DNA of 64,000 bases from Noviherbaspirillum saxi (GTDB lineage: Bacteria > Pseudomonadota > Gammaproteobacteria > Burkholderiales > Burkholderiaceae_D), in assembly GCF_003591035.1 (NCBI RefSeq), contig NZ_QYUO01000001.1, positions 2,294,001 through 2,358,000 of the forward strand. The letters run 5' to 3'. Below are positions 8,037 to 17,652 of this stretch, piece after piece (the first letter of the stretch is position 1; each line of letters opens with the position of its first letter). Below the pieces are notes generated by a model. That model had not been told where the DNA came from, made no database searches, and saw only the letters and a program-made list of their open reading frames with translations. The translations under genes and the position numbers were made by a program.

Positions 8037-9521
8037 TTAAATTCCGAGCTCTCCCCAAATACGGTCGACTTTCTGCTTTACCTCGTCACTCATGCGAATA
8101 GTCGTGCCCCACTCGCGGCTGGTTTCTCCCGGCCATTTGTTGGTGGCGTCGATTCCCATCTTGCTGCCGAGTCCGCTGACGGGCGAGGCGAAATCCAGGT
8201 AATCGATCGGCGTGTTATCGACCAGAGTGGTATCGCGGGTCGGATCGACGCGTGTGGTGATGGCCCAGATCACTTCTTTCCAGTCGCGGATGTTGACGTC
8301 TTCATCGACCACCACGATGAACTTGGTATACATGAACTGGCGCAGAAAACTCCAGACCCCGAACATGACCCGCTTCGCATGGCCGGCATACGACTTCTTG
8401 ATTTGCACGATTGCCATCCGATAGCTGCAGCCTTCCGGCGGCAGGTAAAAGTCGGTGATTTCGGCAAATTGCTTCTGCAGCAGCGGAACAAATACTTCGT
8501 TCAAGGCCACACCCAGGACCGCAGGTTCGTCAGGCGGCTTGCCTGTATAGGTCGAGTGGTAAATCGGATCGCGCCGCATGGTGATCCGGTCTATCGTGAA
8601 AACGGGAAACCAGTCCTGCTCGTTGTAATAGCCGGTGTGGTCGCCGTAGGGTCCTTCCAGTGCATGCTCGTATCCGGAGGAATGTGCTTCGTCCGGATAG
8701 ATATGCCCTTCCAGCACGATCTCGGCTGATGCCGGAACGCGCAGCTCGCTGCCGATCGCCTTCACCAGTTCGGTCCTGCTGCCGCGCAGGAGGCCGGCGA
8801 ACTGGTATTCGGACAAGCTGTCGGGCACCGGTGTCACGGCGCCGAGTATGGTTGCCGGATCCGCCCCTAAGGCCACTGCGATGGGATATGGTTTGCCGGG
8901 ATTGACGATCGCATGTTCACGAAAATCCAGGGCGCCGCCACGGTGAGCCAGCCAGCGCATGATCACCTTGTTGCGCCCGATAACCTGCTGGCGATAGATA
9001 CCAAGATTCTGGCGTTTCTTGTGCGGTCCTTTGGTAATCACCAGACCCCAGGTAATCAAAGGTGCGATGTCGCCGGGCCAGCAGTGCTGAATCGGAAGCC
9101 TGGCCAGGTCAACGTCATTGCCTTCCCATACGATGTCCTGGCAGGCCGCTGAGCGATGCTCTTTTGGCGCCATATCCCACAGGGATTTCACCATCGAGCC
9201 CAGACCGAGAACATCCTTCAAACCCTTTGGCGGCTCGGGTTCCTTGAGCGTCGACAGTAAGTGGCCGATCTTGCGCAGTTCGCTAACGTCTTCCGCGCCC
9301 ATTCCCAACGCAACCCGGCGCGGCGTGCCAAACAGATTTCCGAGCACGGGGATGGAATGTCCGGCCGGACGGTTAAAAAGCAACGCCGGGCCACCAGCGC
9401 GTAGCGTACGGTCACATATTTCCGTCATCTCAAGATACGGTGAAACCGGGCTGGAAACCGCCTTAAGTTCGCCCATTTGTTGCAACTGGGCAATAAAATC
9501 TCGCAAATCAGAATATTTCAT
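8037..9521 (-). CDS. ubiD: UbiD family decarboxylase (3-octaprenyl-4-hydroxybenzoate carboxy-lyase)
   Basis: 494 residues, matching UbiD (E. coli 497). The enzyme uses prenylated FMN to decarboxylate the octaprenyl-hydroxybenzoate intermediate of ubiquinone synthesis. The start [19 protein letters not shown] is typical. The cofactor/active-site region [20 protein letters not shown] (about residues 170-190) and the downstream [29 protein letters not shown] segment with acid/arginine catalytic residues are intact. The C-terminus [16 protein letters not shown] is well conserved. It is a single gene flanked by ffs and the transglycosylase leader; ubiX, needed to make the cofactor, is not in the window. 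Confidence 0.95.
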   Translation of the reverse strand: MKYSDLRDFIAQLQQMGELKAVSSPVSPYLEMTEICDRTLRAGGPALLFNRPAGHSIPVLGNLFGTPRRVALGMGAEDVSELRKIGHLLSTLKEPEPPKGLKDVLGLGSMVKSLWDMAPKEHRSAACQDIVWEGNDVDLARLPIQHCWPGDIAPLITWGLVITKGPHKKRQNLGIYRQQVIGRNKVIMRWLAHRGGALDFREHAIVNPGKPYPIAVALGADPATILGAVTPVPDSLSEYQFAGLLRGSRTELVKAIGSELRVPASAEIVLEGHIYPDEAHSSGYEHALEGPYGDHTGYYNEQDWFPVFTIDRITMRRDPIYHSTYTGKPPDEPAVLGVALNEVFVPLLQKQFAEITDFYLPPEGCSYRMAIVQIKKSYAGHAKRVMFGVWSFLRQFMYTKFIVVVDEDVNIRDWKEVIWAITTRVDPTRDTTLVDNTPIDYLDFASPVSGLGSKMGIDATNKWPGETSREWGTTIRMSDEVKQKVDRIWGELGI

Positions 9522-9652
9522 GATTTTTCACAAAGTTTAACACTTGGCCATCTTTGTAAAATGCAAGCCCAAGTAATTGATTTTATTAAAGTATTGTTGC
9601 TGCACAGCGAGATTCTTATACACAAAAGTAATAAAAACCTTATTTGTTAGTA

Positions 9653-9681
9653 TTGACGTGATATAAACAGCCCCCTAAAAT
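9653..9681 (+). promoter_or_regulatory. Sigma-70 promoter for the lytic transglycosylase gene
   Basis: TTGACG (9653-9658), exactly 17 bp, then TAAAAT (9676-9681), in an AT-rich stretch. Transcription would begin near 9688, leaving a leader of about 295 nt before the gene. Confidence 0.75.
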
Positions 9682-9687
9682 TCGCCC

Positions 9688-9982
9688 AACTTGACGAGCA
9701 CACTTCCCTGCATCAGGGAACTACCAGTGAAAAGCTCGCCACTCACGGGAACGGGGTCCCACGACATTTTAAGGAGTGTTTTCCAAAGGCTTCTGCCTTC
9801 TCCCCGAAAAAGTTGCTTGCTACTGCCAGGCGCATGGCCGCCGACAGTCAATGACAAGCAATTCCGACGTTTGCAGCAAAGCGCCGCGCGCGGCTGCAAA
9901 CGATGTCCGATTCATGGCAAACATAAGTGTCTACAGGCTTTGTAGTGGGCTCTTTGCTTGCCGCGACATTTCAGGAGCATGA
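9688..9982 (+). promoter_or_regulatory. Long structured 5' leader of the transglycosylase mRNA
   Basis: The stretch between the promoter and ATG 9983 holds several hairpins: CCCTG/CAGGG near 9706-9718, AGGC/GCCT near 9787-9798, a perfect 8-bp stem TTTGCAGC (9870-9877)/GCTGCAAA (9893-9900) with a GC-rich loop, and CTACA/TGTAG near 9931-9945. CGACATTTTAAGGAG (about 9761-9775) is repeated imperfectly as CGACATTTCAGGAG (9963-9976) just before the gene, duplicating the ribosome-binding region. A 68-codon frame (9776-9982, GTG start) ends in TGA directly before the ATG, but its start is poorly placed. I recognise no known riboswitch class. Confidence 0.5.
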
Positions 9983-10939
9983 ATGTTACAGCTATTTTCC
10001 AGGGCGATTCCCGATTTCGCCAGAAATGAGCAAACCCCGTCAAGCACGCCAGTCGTGGCGCGCGACGGCATCCGCGGTGTTATCACGACCGCACACCATG
10101 CCGTGATGGCACTTGGCCTTTTCGCGATCGCCGCCCTCGTCATCATGTTCGTCAGGCCGGAAATTGCCGATCAACTCAAGGAGTTGTCTCCGTTTGCCGC
10201 AGCGGTCAATGAAGAGGAAGGAACCGAGACGCTTGCACCGGCCGCCCTGCTCGCTGCGCCGGCACCGGCTGTAGTCGAGGCCTCAAGCGCACCGCAAAAA
10301 GCCGTATCCCAACCGGATACGGGCAGCACGGCCGGCAATTCCAAACAGCAGCAGTGGGTAACGAACTGGCTGTCGAAACGCTATCGCGTCGCCAGTGACG
10401 CCACCAACATGGTCGTATCTGCGGCCTATCTGACCGCAAAGGAAATCAAGCTTGATCCCTTGCTTATCCTGTCGGTGATGGCGATCGAATCCGGCTTCAA
10501 CCCCTTTGCCGAGAGCCCTGTCGGGGCGCAAGGTTTGATGCAGGTAATGTCCAAGGTGCACCATGATAAGTTCGCCGAAGTTGGCGGCGTCAAGGCAGCC
10601 CTGAATCCGGTTACGAATATTCGTGTTGGCTCTCAGATTCTGAAAGACTATGTGCAACGCGGCGGATCGGTCGAAGCAGGATTGAAACTGTATGTCGGCG
10701 CAGGGGCTTTCGATTCCGATTCCGGCTACGGTTCCAAGGTATTGGCCGAGTATCGCCGACTGAAGGAAGTCGCGATGGGCAAGCAGGTACCAACCTTTAC
10801 AACGTCGGCACGCGCCGCATCGCCAAAGCCGAAACAGGCTGAACCCAAGGTGGAGGAAGCGGCTGTACAGGTTCCGGAACCACCAACCGCGGAGGAAAGC
10901 CGGCCGTCGCTCCAGAGCGATCAGGTGGCTGCGCTGTAA
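9983..10939 (+). CDS. Membrane-anchored lytic transglycosylase, SLT domain
   Basis: 318 residues. A single membrane segment lies near residues 39-57 (VMALGLFAIAALVIMF), then an Ala/Pro-rich spacer, then a soluble lytic transglycosylase fold from about 120. The catalytic Glu is E169 in MAIESGFNPFAESP, followed by VGAQGLMQVM and the NPVTNIRVGSQILKDYV motif. A low-complexity Pro/Glu/Lys tail ends the protein. Such enzymes cleave peptidoglycan glycan strands in the periplasm. It is monocistronic: own promoter, long leader, SD AGGAG just before ATG 9983, and a strong terminator 22 nt after the stop. Confidence 0.9.
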   Translation: MLQLFSRAIPDFARNEQTPSSTPVVARDGIRGVITTAHHAVMALGLFAIAALVIMFVRPEIADQLKELSPFAAAVNEEEGTETLAPAALLAAPAPAVVEASSAPQKAVSQPDTGSTAGNSKQQQWVTNWLSKRYRVASDATNMVVSAAYLTAKEIKLDPLLILSVMAIESGFNPFAESPVGAQGLMQVMSKVHHDKFAEVGGVKAALNPVTNIRVGSQILKDYVQRGGSVEAGLKLYVGAGAFDSDSGYGSKVLAEYRRLKEVAMGKQVPTFTTSARAASPKPKQAEPKVEEAAVQVPEPPTAEESRPSLQSDQVAAL

Positions 10940-10961
10940 TCACGTCAACGTCCGAACATGG

Positions 10962-10985
10962 AGGAGCCGAATGGCTCCTTTTTTA
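10962..10985 (+). terminator. Rho-independent terminator after the transglycosylase gene
   Basis: AGGAGCC (10962-10968), loop GAAT, GGCTCCT (10973-10979), followed by a T6 run. Orientation fits the upstream plus-strand gene. Confidence 0.85.
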
Positions 10986-11066
10986 TTTGGCGCGATGCGT
11001 CGTTTGCATCGAAGGAGTGTGCCAGACCGCATCGGATCCGGCCGGCTGAGCAAAGCTGGATCTTTT

Positions 11067-12236
11067 CTAGCGCCGGGCCGCGAAGAACTTTTCAAGCCGC
11101 GTCACCGCTTCCTGCAGATTTTCCATCGAGGTTGCATACGACAGGCGAATGTAACTTTTCGCAGTGTAAGGACCGAAATCAAGGCCGGGCACCAGCACTA
11201 CGCCGGCTTCATGCAACATTTCGATCGTGAGCCGGTCTGCATCGTCCGACAGCGCCGAGCAATCAGCATAGACGTAGAATGCGCCGTCCGGCGTGACCGG
11301 GACACGAAAACCGAGCTGCCGCAGGGCTGGAACGATGAAATCGCGACGGCGTTTGAATTCCGCTTTGCGCTGTTCGTAAATAGAGATGGCTTCCGGCGAA
11401 AAACAGGCGACACCCGCGTGCTGTGCAATGCTGGAAGCACAAATGAACAAGTTCTGCGCCAGTTTCTCAACCGCAGGCACCATCGATTCCGGAACGACTA
11501 GCCAGCCCAGGCGCCAGCCGGTCATATTGAAATATTTCGAGAAACTGTTGATGACAATGACGTCTTCACCCAGCGACAACGCCGAAAACGGCGCCTCGTC
11601 ATAGGTGAGGCCCTGATATATCTCGTCGACGATCGTGAACCCCTGCCGCTCGCGCACGGTGGCGACAATTTTCCGTAATTCATCGTGAGGAATCGAGGTG
11701 CCGGTCGGATTGGACGGGGATGCCAGCAACACGCCGCGGGTTGCAGCGCCCCAATGTTCGCGCACCACTGTGTCGGACAACTGGAAGCGTTGCTCCGGTC
11801 CGCTTGCAATCATCTTTGCCTGACCTTCGAAGGCCGCGACAAAGTGTCGATTGCATGGATACGACGGGTCTGGCATCAGCACTTCCGTTCCCTTGTCGAC
11901 CAGGGCTGCACAGGCCAGCAGCAAGGCAGCCGAGGCGCCTGCGGTGATGATGATGCGCGACGGCGCAATATCAAGTCCATAGACGTGCCGGTAATGATTG
12001 GCAATCACTTCCCGCAACGCAGGAATGCCGGTTGCCGAGGTGTATTGCATCTTCCCATCCGCCATTGCACGCGCGGCAGCGTCGATTACCGGCTGCGCCG
12101 CGGTAAAGTCGGGCTCGCCGATGCCCATGTGAATGATGGATCGGCCTTGCCGTTCGAGCTCGGTGGCTCGCTTCGCCAGTTCCATCACATGGAAAGGCGC
12201 GATATTGGCAAGACGGGAAGCCAGATGTGGATTCAT
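11067..12236 (-). CDS. Pyridoxal-phosphate aminotransferase, class I/II
   Basis: 389 residues, the standard fold-type I aminotransferase length. The PLP-binding lysine is in NSFSKYFNMTGWRLGW (about residues 235-250). ASPSNPTGT and IVDEIYQGL are the pyridine-ring Asn/Asp segments, and the substrate-carboxylate arginine is in KSYIRLSYA near the C-terminus. It resembles the alanine/valine or aspartate-type enzymes annotated near nusB in Burkholderiales; the substrate is not readable. It lies 90 nt downstream of nusB on the same strand, so it may be the last gene of the riboflavin/nusB operon. Confidence 0.9.
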   Translation of the reverse strand: MNPHLASRLANIAPFHVMELAKRATELERQGRSIIHMGIGEPDFTAAQPVIDAAARAMADGKMQYTSATGIPALREVIANHYRHVYGLDIAPSRIIITAGASAALLLACAALVDKGTEVLMPDPSYPCNRHFVAAFEGQAKMIASGPEQRFQLSDTVVREHWGAATRGVLLASPSNPTGTSIPHDELRKIVATVRERQGFTIVDEIYQGLTYDEAPFSALSLGEDVIVINSFSKYFNMTGWRLGWLVVPESMVPAVEKLAQNLFICASSIAQHAGVACFSPEAISIYEQRKAEFKRRRDFIVPALRQLGFRVPVTPDGAFYVYADCSALSDDADRLTIEMLHEAGVVLVPGLDFGPYTAKSYIRLSYATSMENLQEAVTRLEKFFAARR

Positions 12237-12326
12237 TGCAGTGGATGATATGGATTATGCGCATGGCGACGGCAGGCGATGCCGGCGCCATGGAACGGAG
12301 AAAACGGGAAAGACGAAAGGCCGGGT

Positions 12327-12797
12327 TCAGCGCTTCTTGGCGTCGTCGACTTCGACGTTGCGCACCTTCGCTGCAAACTTGTCGAGCACGCCATTGACAT
12401 ACTTGTGGCCGTCGATGCCGCCGAAGGATTTGGTTAGTTCGACTGCTTCATTGATCACGACCTTGTAAGGGATTTCAATATGGTTGCCAAGCTCGTAGGC
12501 GCCTATCAGCAAGGCCGCATGTTCAACCGGCGAAAGCTGTTCGATCGGCCGATCAATCAAGGGCGCAAGGCTTTCGCGCAATGCCGGAGCCTGTTTGATC
12601 GTACCGTGCAACAAGGCGTTGAAGTGTTCGGCATCCGCCTTGTCGAACCCGTGTGCTTCACGGATATTCGCATCGATCGCGCCGGCGTCTTCATTGGCAA
12701 GCAGCCACTGATACAAGCCCTGCAGCGCGAATTCGCGCGCACGATGGCGTGGCGTACGGCTTTTACTCGGATTGGCATGCACTGTCTTCTGGTTCAT
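12327..12797 (-). CDS. nusB: Transcription antitermination factor NusB
   Basis: 156 residues. NusB with S10 (NusE) binds boxA RNA in rRNA operons and supports antitermination. The start of the fold is [21 protein letters not shown], and the C-terminal [34 protein letters not shown] is diagnostic. The gene begins 3 nt after ribH, the conserved ribH-nusB pairing, so translation is probably coupled. Confidence 0.97.
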   Translation of the reverse strand: MNQKTVHANPSKSRTPRHRAREFALQGLYQWLLANEDAGAIDANIREAHGFDKADAEHFNALLHGTIKQAPALRESLAPLIDRPIEQLSPVEHAALLIGAYELGNHIEIPYKVVINEAVELTKSFGGIDGHKYVNGVLDKFAAKVRNVEVDDAKKR

Positions 12798-12800
12798 TTC

Positions 12801-13286
12801 TTACTCTTCCTCTGTTGCTTCGCCAAGCTCTTCCAGCGCAATCGACAGGTTTGCCATCTCGACCGCCACGCGCGCCGCGTCAGCGCCTTTAACCGCCATG
12901 CGAACTTCGGCCTGTTCGTCGGTTTCGGTTGTCAGCACCGCATTGGCGATCGGAATACCGAAATCCAGGCCGACTCTGGTGATCCCGGCACCGGACTCGT
13001 TGGATACCAATTCAAAGTGGTAGGTTTCACCGCGAATCACCGCACCAAGTGCAATCAGTGCATCGAACTGTTGGGTTTCAGCCATTTTTTGCAAGGCAAG
13101 GGGAATTTCCAGGGCGCCGGGTACGCTTACATGCAAGACATCCTCGTCGGCAACGCCGAGATGCTTCAACTCCGCCAGGCATGCAGAGAGCAGGCCGTGG
13201 CAGACATCTTCATTGAAACGGGCTTGGACGATACCGACACGCACGCCTTCTCCGCTCAAATTCGATTCGTAAGTTCCTACGGTCAT
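12801..13286 (-). CDS. ribH: 6,7-dimethyl-8-ribityllumazine synthase
   Basis: 161 residues from ATG 13286, chosen because AAGGAA lies just upstream; the frame extends further to 13334 but that adds an unconserved tail. The enzyme condenses the RibB product DHBP with the pyrimidine from RibD to make lumazine. Visible motifs: [50 protein letters not shown] (with the active-site His nearby) and [16 protein letters not shown]. It sits between the ribB/X gene and nusB. Confidence 0.96.
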   Translation of the reverse strand: MTVGTYESNLSGEGVRVGIVQARFNEDVCHGLLSACLAELKHLGVADEDVLHVSVPGALEIPLALQKMAETQQFDALIALGAVIRGETYHFELVSNESGAGITRVGLDFGIPIANAVLTTETDEQAEVRMAVKGADAARVAVEMANLSIALEELGEATEEE

Positions 13287-13389
13287 GGTTATTCCTTCAT
13301 GCGCATGTGCGCTCAATGAACTGCAGCCCCGCAACGTACGCCTCGATGTCTCGAAGCATGCGTGACAGGGTGGTTGTCAACTATTATTA

Positions 13390-13410
13390 CGGTCCGGCTT
13401 TGCCGGACCG
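13390..13410 (-). terminator. Strong hairpin between ribB/X and ribH
   Basis: Perfect 9-bp stem CGGTCCGGC/GCCGGACCG with a 3-nt loop, in the gap between the two minus-strand rib genes. No long U-run follows, so it may attenuate or process the transcript rather than end it. Confidence 0.45.
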
Positions 13411-13426
13411 TCCTGTTTATTGGTTC

Positions 13427-14539
13427 TTAATTATCGGGTTTGGATTGATAGCCAACCACTTCCAGGTCAAAACCGGTCATCGAAGGCATCTTGCGCGGGC
13501 TGGCCAGCAATTTCATCTTACCGACCCCCAGGTCTTTCAGGATTTGCGCGCCGATGCCATAAGTGCGCAGATCGAGGCGCGAGCCGCGCGGCTGTGGTAC
13601 CGAGCCGGGGTTATTGAGCGCATCGAACTGGGCAAACATTTGCTCAGCGGACTCTTCGCAATTCAGCAGCACCATTGTGCCGCGCTCGGAAGCCTTGATG
13701 GCCGCCATGGCAGACGCTGTGTTCCAGGAATGTGTGGTCATCTGGGTTTCAAGCAAGTCCAGGATCGATATCGGCTGATGCACCCTGACCAGTGTTTCCG
13801 ATTCCGGCGTTATATCCCCGTGCACCAGCGCCAGATGCGCGCCGCCGCTTGGCTTGTCGCGATAAGCAATGGTGCGGAATGGACCGTGCGCCGTGTGCAT
13901 GACACGTTCGGCGACGCGTTCAACAATGCTTTCATTCTGGCTGCGGTAATGGATCAGATCGGCAATCGTACCGATTTTGAGTCCATGCTCTTGTGCGAAT
14001 TCGATCAGGTCCGGCAACCTGGCCATGGTGCCATCGTCCTTCATGATTTCACAGATTACTGCGGCCGGGGTCAGGCCGGCGAGCTCGGCAAAGTCGCAAC
14101 CCGCCTCGGTATGGCCGGCGCGCATGAGCACGCCGCCCTTTTGCGCCTTGAGCGGAAAAATGTGGCCAGGCTGGACGATATCGGCGGGCTTGGCATTCTT
14201 TGCCACTGCCACCTGTACCGTACGCGCACGATCGGCCGCGGAAATACCGGTGGTGACGCCTTCAGCTGCCTCGATGGAAACAGTGAAATTGGTGCCATAG
14301 GATGTGCCATTGCGTGTGGTCATCATCGCCAGGTTCAACAGATTGCAGCGCTCTTCCGTGAGTGTCAGACAAATCAGCCCGCGGCCGTATTTCGCCATGA
14401 AATTGATGGCTTCAGGCGTCACGAATTCAGCAGCAAGCACCAAATCGCCTTCGTTTTCGCGGTCTTCCTCGTCGACAAGAATAACCATGCGGCCGGCGCG
14501 CAGCTCGGCAATAATTTCCAGAGTTGTTGAAATAGCCAT
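13427..14539 (-). CDS. ribB: 3,4-dihydroxy-2-butanone-4-phosphate synthase with degenerate GTP cyclohydrolase II-like domain
   Basis: 370 residues, two domains. The N-terminal DHBP synthase is complete: [17 protein letters not shown] acidic metal site, [10 protein letters not shown], and [18 protein letters not shown]. It makes DHBP from ribulose 5-phosphate. The C-terminal domain (about 205-370) has the RibA fold ([22 protein letters not shown]), but the region that should carry the three zinc cysteines (S-E-C...R-C-D-C-G) reads [16 protein letters not shown], with no cysteine. It therefore probably lacks cyclohydrolase activity, like the RibBX proteins described in other proteobacteria, and a true RibA must be encoded elsewhere. 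It lies between ribE and ribH. Confidence 0.94.
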   Translation of the reverse strand: MAISTTLEIIAELRAGRMVILVDEEDRENEGDLVLAAEFVTPEAINFMAKYGRGLICLTLTEERCNLLNLAMMTTRNGTSYGTNFTVSIEAAEGVTTGISAADRARTVQVAVAKNAKPADIVQPGHIFPLKAQKGGVLMRAGHTEAGCDFAELAGLTPAAVICEIMKDDGTMARLPDLIEFAQEHGLKIGTIADLIHYRSQNESIVERVAERVMHTAHGPFRTIAYRDKPSGGAHLALVHGDITPESETLVRVHQPISILDLLETQMTTHSWNTASAMAAIKASERGTMVLLNCEESAEQMFAQFDALNNPGSVPQPRGSRLDLRTYGIGAQILKDLGVGKMKLLASPRKMPSMTGFDLEVVGYQSKPDN

Positions 14540-14654
14540 GACTAAAGTCCTATGTAGCCTGCTATTTTAAAGGATTTGGAAGCGTTCCAACTTTCGGTTT
14601 CGAAACAAATCACGCTGCGGCGCAGGGCAAGCCAGCCTGCTACGCGTCGCCTGT

Positions 14655-15269
14655 TCAAGCCTTGAGGCTTAGCATGCGCTCGACATACCGCGCGATCAGG
14701 TCGATTTCCAGATTGACTCGACTTCCTGACCGCAAATGCTTGAGCGTCGTGACTTCCACCGTGTGGGGAATCAAATTGATGGAAAACGTGCATTCGCTGT
14801 CACCATCGATAACGCGGTTGACGGTCAATGAAACGCCGTTGACGACGATCGATCCCTTATAGGCCAGATACTTCGCAAGCTCGCGCGAAGCTTCGATCAC
14901 CAGTTCCATCGATTCGCCCACCGGCTCGAAACTGCGAACCACGCCCAGGCCGTCGACATGCCCGGAAACCAGATGACCACCCAGGCGGTCGGCGAGCGTC
15001 AATGCCTTCTCAAGATTGACTTCGCCGATGGCGTCGAGGCCTGCGGTGCGATTAAGGCTTTCGCGCGAAACATCCACGGTGAATCCGGTGTCGGTCTTGC
15101 TGATCACGGTCATGCAGGCGCCATTGAGCGCGATCGAATCACCGAGACCAACATCCGCCATCGGCAAGCCGCCTGCTTCAACAATAAGGCGCACACCCGC
15201 ATCAGGGTCATTGCCAAGCGGTGTAATCGAGGAGATTTTGCCTATCGCGGCGACGATGCCGGTGAACAT
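14655..15269 (-). CDS. ribE: Riboflavin synthase alpha chain
   Basis: 204 residues with the characteristic start MFTGIVAAIGKI and two lumazine-binding barrels (first about 1-90, second about 95-190 with GHLVSGHVDGLGVV and YKGSIVVNGVSLTVN). It dismutates two lumazines into riboflavin. It starts 12 nt after ribD, so the two are co-transcribed. A 115-nt gap to the ribB/X gene holds no recognisable FMN riboswitch. Confidence 0.96.
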   Translation of the reverse strand: MFTGIVAAIGKISSITPLGNDPDAGVRLIVEAGGLPMADVGLGDSIALNGACMTVISKTDTGFTVDVSRESLNRTAGLDAIGEVNLEKALTLADRLGGHLVSGHVDGLGVVRSFEPVGESMELVIEASRELAKYLAYKGSIVVNGVSLTVNRVIDGDSECTFSINLIPHTVEVTTLKHLRSGSRVNLEIDLIARYVERMLSLKA

Positions 15270-15281
15270 GATCGGGCTCCT

Positions 15282-16373
15282 TTAGATGAAACGAGCAAGG
15301 ATACGCAAATCCGGACCAAGCTGCTTGATTTCGTGGAAAGAAAGACGCTTGCGGTCATCCAGACTGTCCAGCGCCCTGAGGTCGAACATCCCGTGCGCGT
15401 CGCCCAGCAGGCTGGGGGCGAGATATACCAGGAGTTCATCGACACAAGCTTCGCGTATCAGCGAGCCGTTCAGCTTGAAGCCGGCTTCGACGTGCAGTTC
15501 ATTGATCTGTCGCCGTCCGAGCTCTTCCATCAGTAGCGGCAGATCGACCTTGCCATGGGTGTTGGGAAGAATAATGATTTCCGCACCGCGCTCGCGCAAC
15601 CTGGCTTCCTTATCCGGGTCCGACTGCGCAGCAACGATCCAGGTGCCGCCTCCCGTCAGCACGCGCGCATCCGGGCTGATCTGCAGCCGACTGTCGATCA
15701 CGATCCGCCGCGGCTGGCGCGGCGTGTCGATCGCGCGGACGGTCAATTGCGGGTTGTCCTCGATGACCGTGCCTATGCCGGTCAGAATCGCGCATGCCCG
15801 CGCCCGCCACCGGTGCCCGTCGTCCCTCGCCTCTGCAGAGGTGATCCATTGGCTGTGTCCGTTATATAGCGCCGTTCGTCCATCGAGGCTGGCCGCCGTC
15901 TTCATGCGTACCCATGGCCGCCCTCTCTGCATACGCGAAAGGAAGCCAATGTTCATTTCTCGCGCTTCCGAGGCAAGGACGTCAGTCACGACTTCGATAC
16001 CCGCGGCGCGCAACTTGGCGAAACCTTGCCCCCCCACGAGTGGGTTCGGGTCGCCGAGTGCGGCGACGACCTTGCCAATTCCGGCGCGGATCAGCGTATC
16101 GGCGCAAGGAGGGGTGCGGCCGAAGTGACTGCAAGGTTCGAGCGACACATAGGCGGTCGCGCCCCGCACGTCATTGCCGCGGCGCATGGCGTCATTCAAG
16201 GCCTGCACCTCGGCATGCGCCTGACCGGGAGGTTGGGTATGTCCTTCACCTATGACCACTCCATCCTTGACAAGGACGCAACCCACTCTGGGGTTGGGAC
16301 TGGTGATCAACATACCCTTCGCAGCCCATTCAAGGGCAAGCGCCATTCCCTGCACGTCGTTTTCTATGTTCAC
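15282..16373 (-). CDS. ribD: Bifunctional diaminohydroxyphosphoribosylaminopyrimidine deaminase / reductase
   Basis: About 363 residues from GTG 16373, preferred because AGGAA lies about ten bases upstream and the protein then opens close to the family N-terminus; another in-frame GTG is at 16403. The deaminase domain shows the zinc site HAEVQAL and YVSLEPCSHFGRTPPCADTLI. The reductase domain shows GRTALYNGHSQWITSAEAR and RRIVIDSRLQ. It performs steps two and three of riboflavin synthesis. The gene opens the ribD-ribE-ribB/X-ribH-nusB run and follows the pilus genes after a 210-nt gap. Confidence 0.95.
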   Translation of the reverse strand: MNIENDVQGMALALEWAAKGMLITSPNPRVGCVLVKDGVVIGEGHTQPPGQAHAEVQALNDAMRRGNDVRGATAYVSLEPCSHFGRTPPCADTLIRAGIGKVVAALGDPNPLVGGQGFAKLRAAGIEVVTDVLASEAREMNIGFLSRMQRGRPWVRMKTAASLDGRTALYNGHSQWITSAEARDDGHRWRARACAILTGIGTVIEDNPQLTVRAIDTPRQPRRIVIDSRLQISPDARVLTGGGTWIVAAQSDPDKEARLRERGAEIIILPNTHGKVDLPLLMEELGRRQINELHVEAGFKLNGSLIREACVDELLVYLAPSLLGDAHGMFDLRALDSLDDRKRLSFHEIKQLGPDLRILARFI

Positions 16374-16583
16374 GTTAATACCGTTCCTGCTCGGATATAC
16401 CACGCATGCGTGGTCAAATCGCCATTTTATCCCGCCGTGGCAGGTTTTCGGAACGGACGGGAATTCAGTCGCGATGCGCGTTATGTTCGGTATCGATCCA
16501 TAGCTGGATCCTGCACCCGAGCTCGGACTTGTATCCGCGGCGATTCGCGGGAGGGAAATGTGCGAAACGCAGCCCCAATTGCT

Positions 16584-17174
16584 TCAGCAATTGTCTTCAC
16601 CGGCTTTCGGCGTGCAGACGCGTGGGCGCCCGAGGGCATTCAGGACAATCTTACGCTTTTGTTTGCCGAGTTCGAATGTGAACGAGCCGAACTGAGGTTG
16701 TTGTCCACCGGCGTGATTGGTACGGGTCCGGCCAGTGGCGGCATATGCCAGATAGAGAGGTGACTGATCGGTCAGCACCGAAGTGATCACCATATCCGGC
16801 GGTGCCGAAGGATGCGTGAAAATCACTTGCTCTCCCGGGCCGGGTTTTTGATCGTTGTCCTCGTCGACGAAAACCGTCCATCCGGCCGACCAGTTTTCGC
16901 CGCTGGGCACCAGATCGACCCGAACGCCCCTGCGAATCGCCTCCGAGCGGGCCAACTGGATCGAAGACAGAAAATCATTGACTGTGCTGCTCGCTTTCTG
17001 ACTCTGGATCAATTCACCGAACGATGGCGCTGCAATGCCGAGCAATATCGCCATCACTGCAAGAACGGTCAGCAACTCGACCAAAGAAAATCCGTTACGC
17101 AACGATCCATTTTTCAACGATGGCAATAACTGCGATGAAAACGCGCTGCAATTCGAATGCCAGGCTTGGTTCAT
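16584..17174 (-). CDS. fimT: Type IV minor pseudopilin, FimT/GspH-like
   Basis: 196 residues with a prepilin signature: a basic leader ending ...LRNG, cleavage before FSLVELLTVLAVMAILLGIAAPSFGEL (Glu at +5), then a GspH/FimT-type head with FLSSIQLARSEAIRRGVRVDLVPSG. Cysteines near the C-terminus (VCTPKAGEDNC) may form a disulfide. It would be a minor component of the type IV pilus, processed by prepilin peptidase (PilD). It is the last gene of the pilV-W-X-Y1-E-fimT run and starts 10 nt after the pilE-like gene. Confidence 0.9.
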   Translation of the reverse strand: MNQAWHSNCSAFSSQLLPSLKNGSLRNGFSLVELLTVLAVMAILLGIAAPSFGELIQSQKASSTVNDFLSSIQLARSEAIRRGVRVDLVPSGENWSAGWTVFVDEDNDQKPGPGEQVIFTHPSAPPDMVITSVLTDQSPLYLAYAATGRTRTNHAGGQQPQFGSFTFELGKQKRKIVLNALGRPRVCTPKAGEDNC

Positions 17175-17184
17175 GGATGTACCT

Positions 17185-17652
17185 TTATTTCCAGCATTCC
17201 GCTTTGATGGGCGTCCGCTTTCCGTTGCTCGACATGCCGAGTTCTCCGCATGCCGGATCGGAAAACTGACTATCCACCAGAGCGGTTCCGGGTTTTGCCG
17301 TCACGACAACGCAATTGGCTACCGTGTCATCGCTGCAGGCAGTCGCGGAAAGTTCATAAGCGCTGTTTGACGGACTGCCGCCCGAATACCATTTGAATAG
17401 CTTGTCGGGCGAAGACGACGAAAACGCGGCATAGGTATTGTGCTGGGAGTAGTAACGCTCCTGTTGCTGCAATGTTTCCATCAGGGCACTCTTCCCTTCC
17501 GTCCGTTTGGTCCGGCGTATGGATTCCTGATACGAAGGAAACGCAATGCCCGCCAGTATGCCGACAATGACGACAACCACCATCAGTTCCAGCAACGTAA
17601 ATCCTCTTATTCGCAATGCCGGGTCCGCAATGCTATTTGCTTGTTTTTGCAT
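17185..17652 (-). CDS. pilE: Type IV pilin, PilE-like
   Basis: 155 residues from ATG 17652, which has GGAG seven bases upstream; upstream starts in the frame fall inside pilY1. The prepilin leader ends at ...LRIRG, followed by FTLLELMVVVVIVGILAGIAFPSYQESIRR, then ALMETLQQQERYYSQHNTY and a Cys-bounded C-terminal loop. This is the minor pilin PilE of the pilVWXY1E set, thought to sit at the pilus tip and prime assembly. It overlaps the end of pilY1 by 20 nt, indicating translational coupling. Confidence 0.9.
   Translation of the reverse strand: MQKQANSIADPALRIRGFTLLELMVVVVIVGILAGIAFPSYQESIRRTKRTEGKSALMETLQQQERYYSQHNTYAAFSSSSPDKLFKWYSGGSPSNSAYELSATACSDDTVANCVVVTAKPGTALVDSQFSDPACGELGMSSNGKRTPIKAECWK

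Noticed and set aside
9776..9982. A 68-codon upstream frame (GTG start) ending directly before the transglycosylase ATG
   Set aside because: The AAGGAG is too close to the GTG, the peptide is Cys-rich with no resemblance to anything, and part of it lies in strong hairpins. Kept only as a note in the leader entry.
14540..14654. FMN riboswitch in the riboflavin cluster
   Set aside because: The RFN-element conserved segments are absent here and upstream of ribD; only ordinary spacers are seen.
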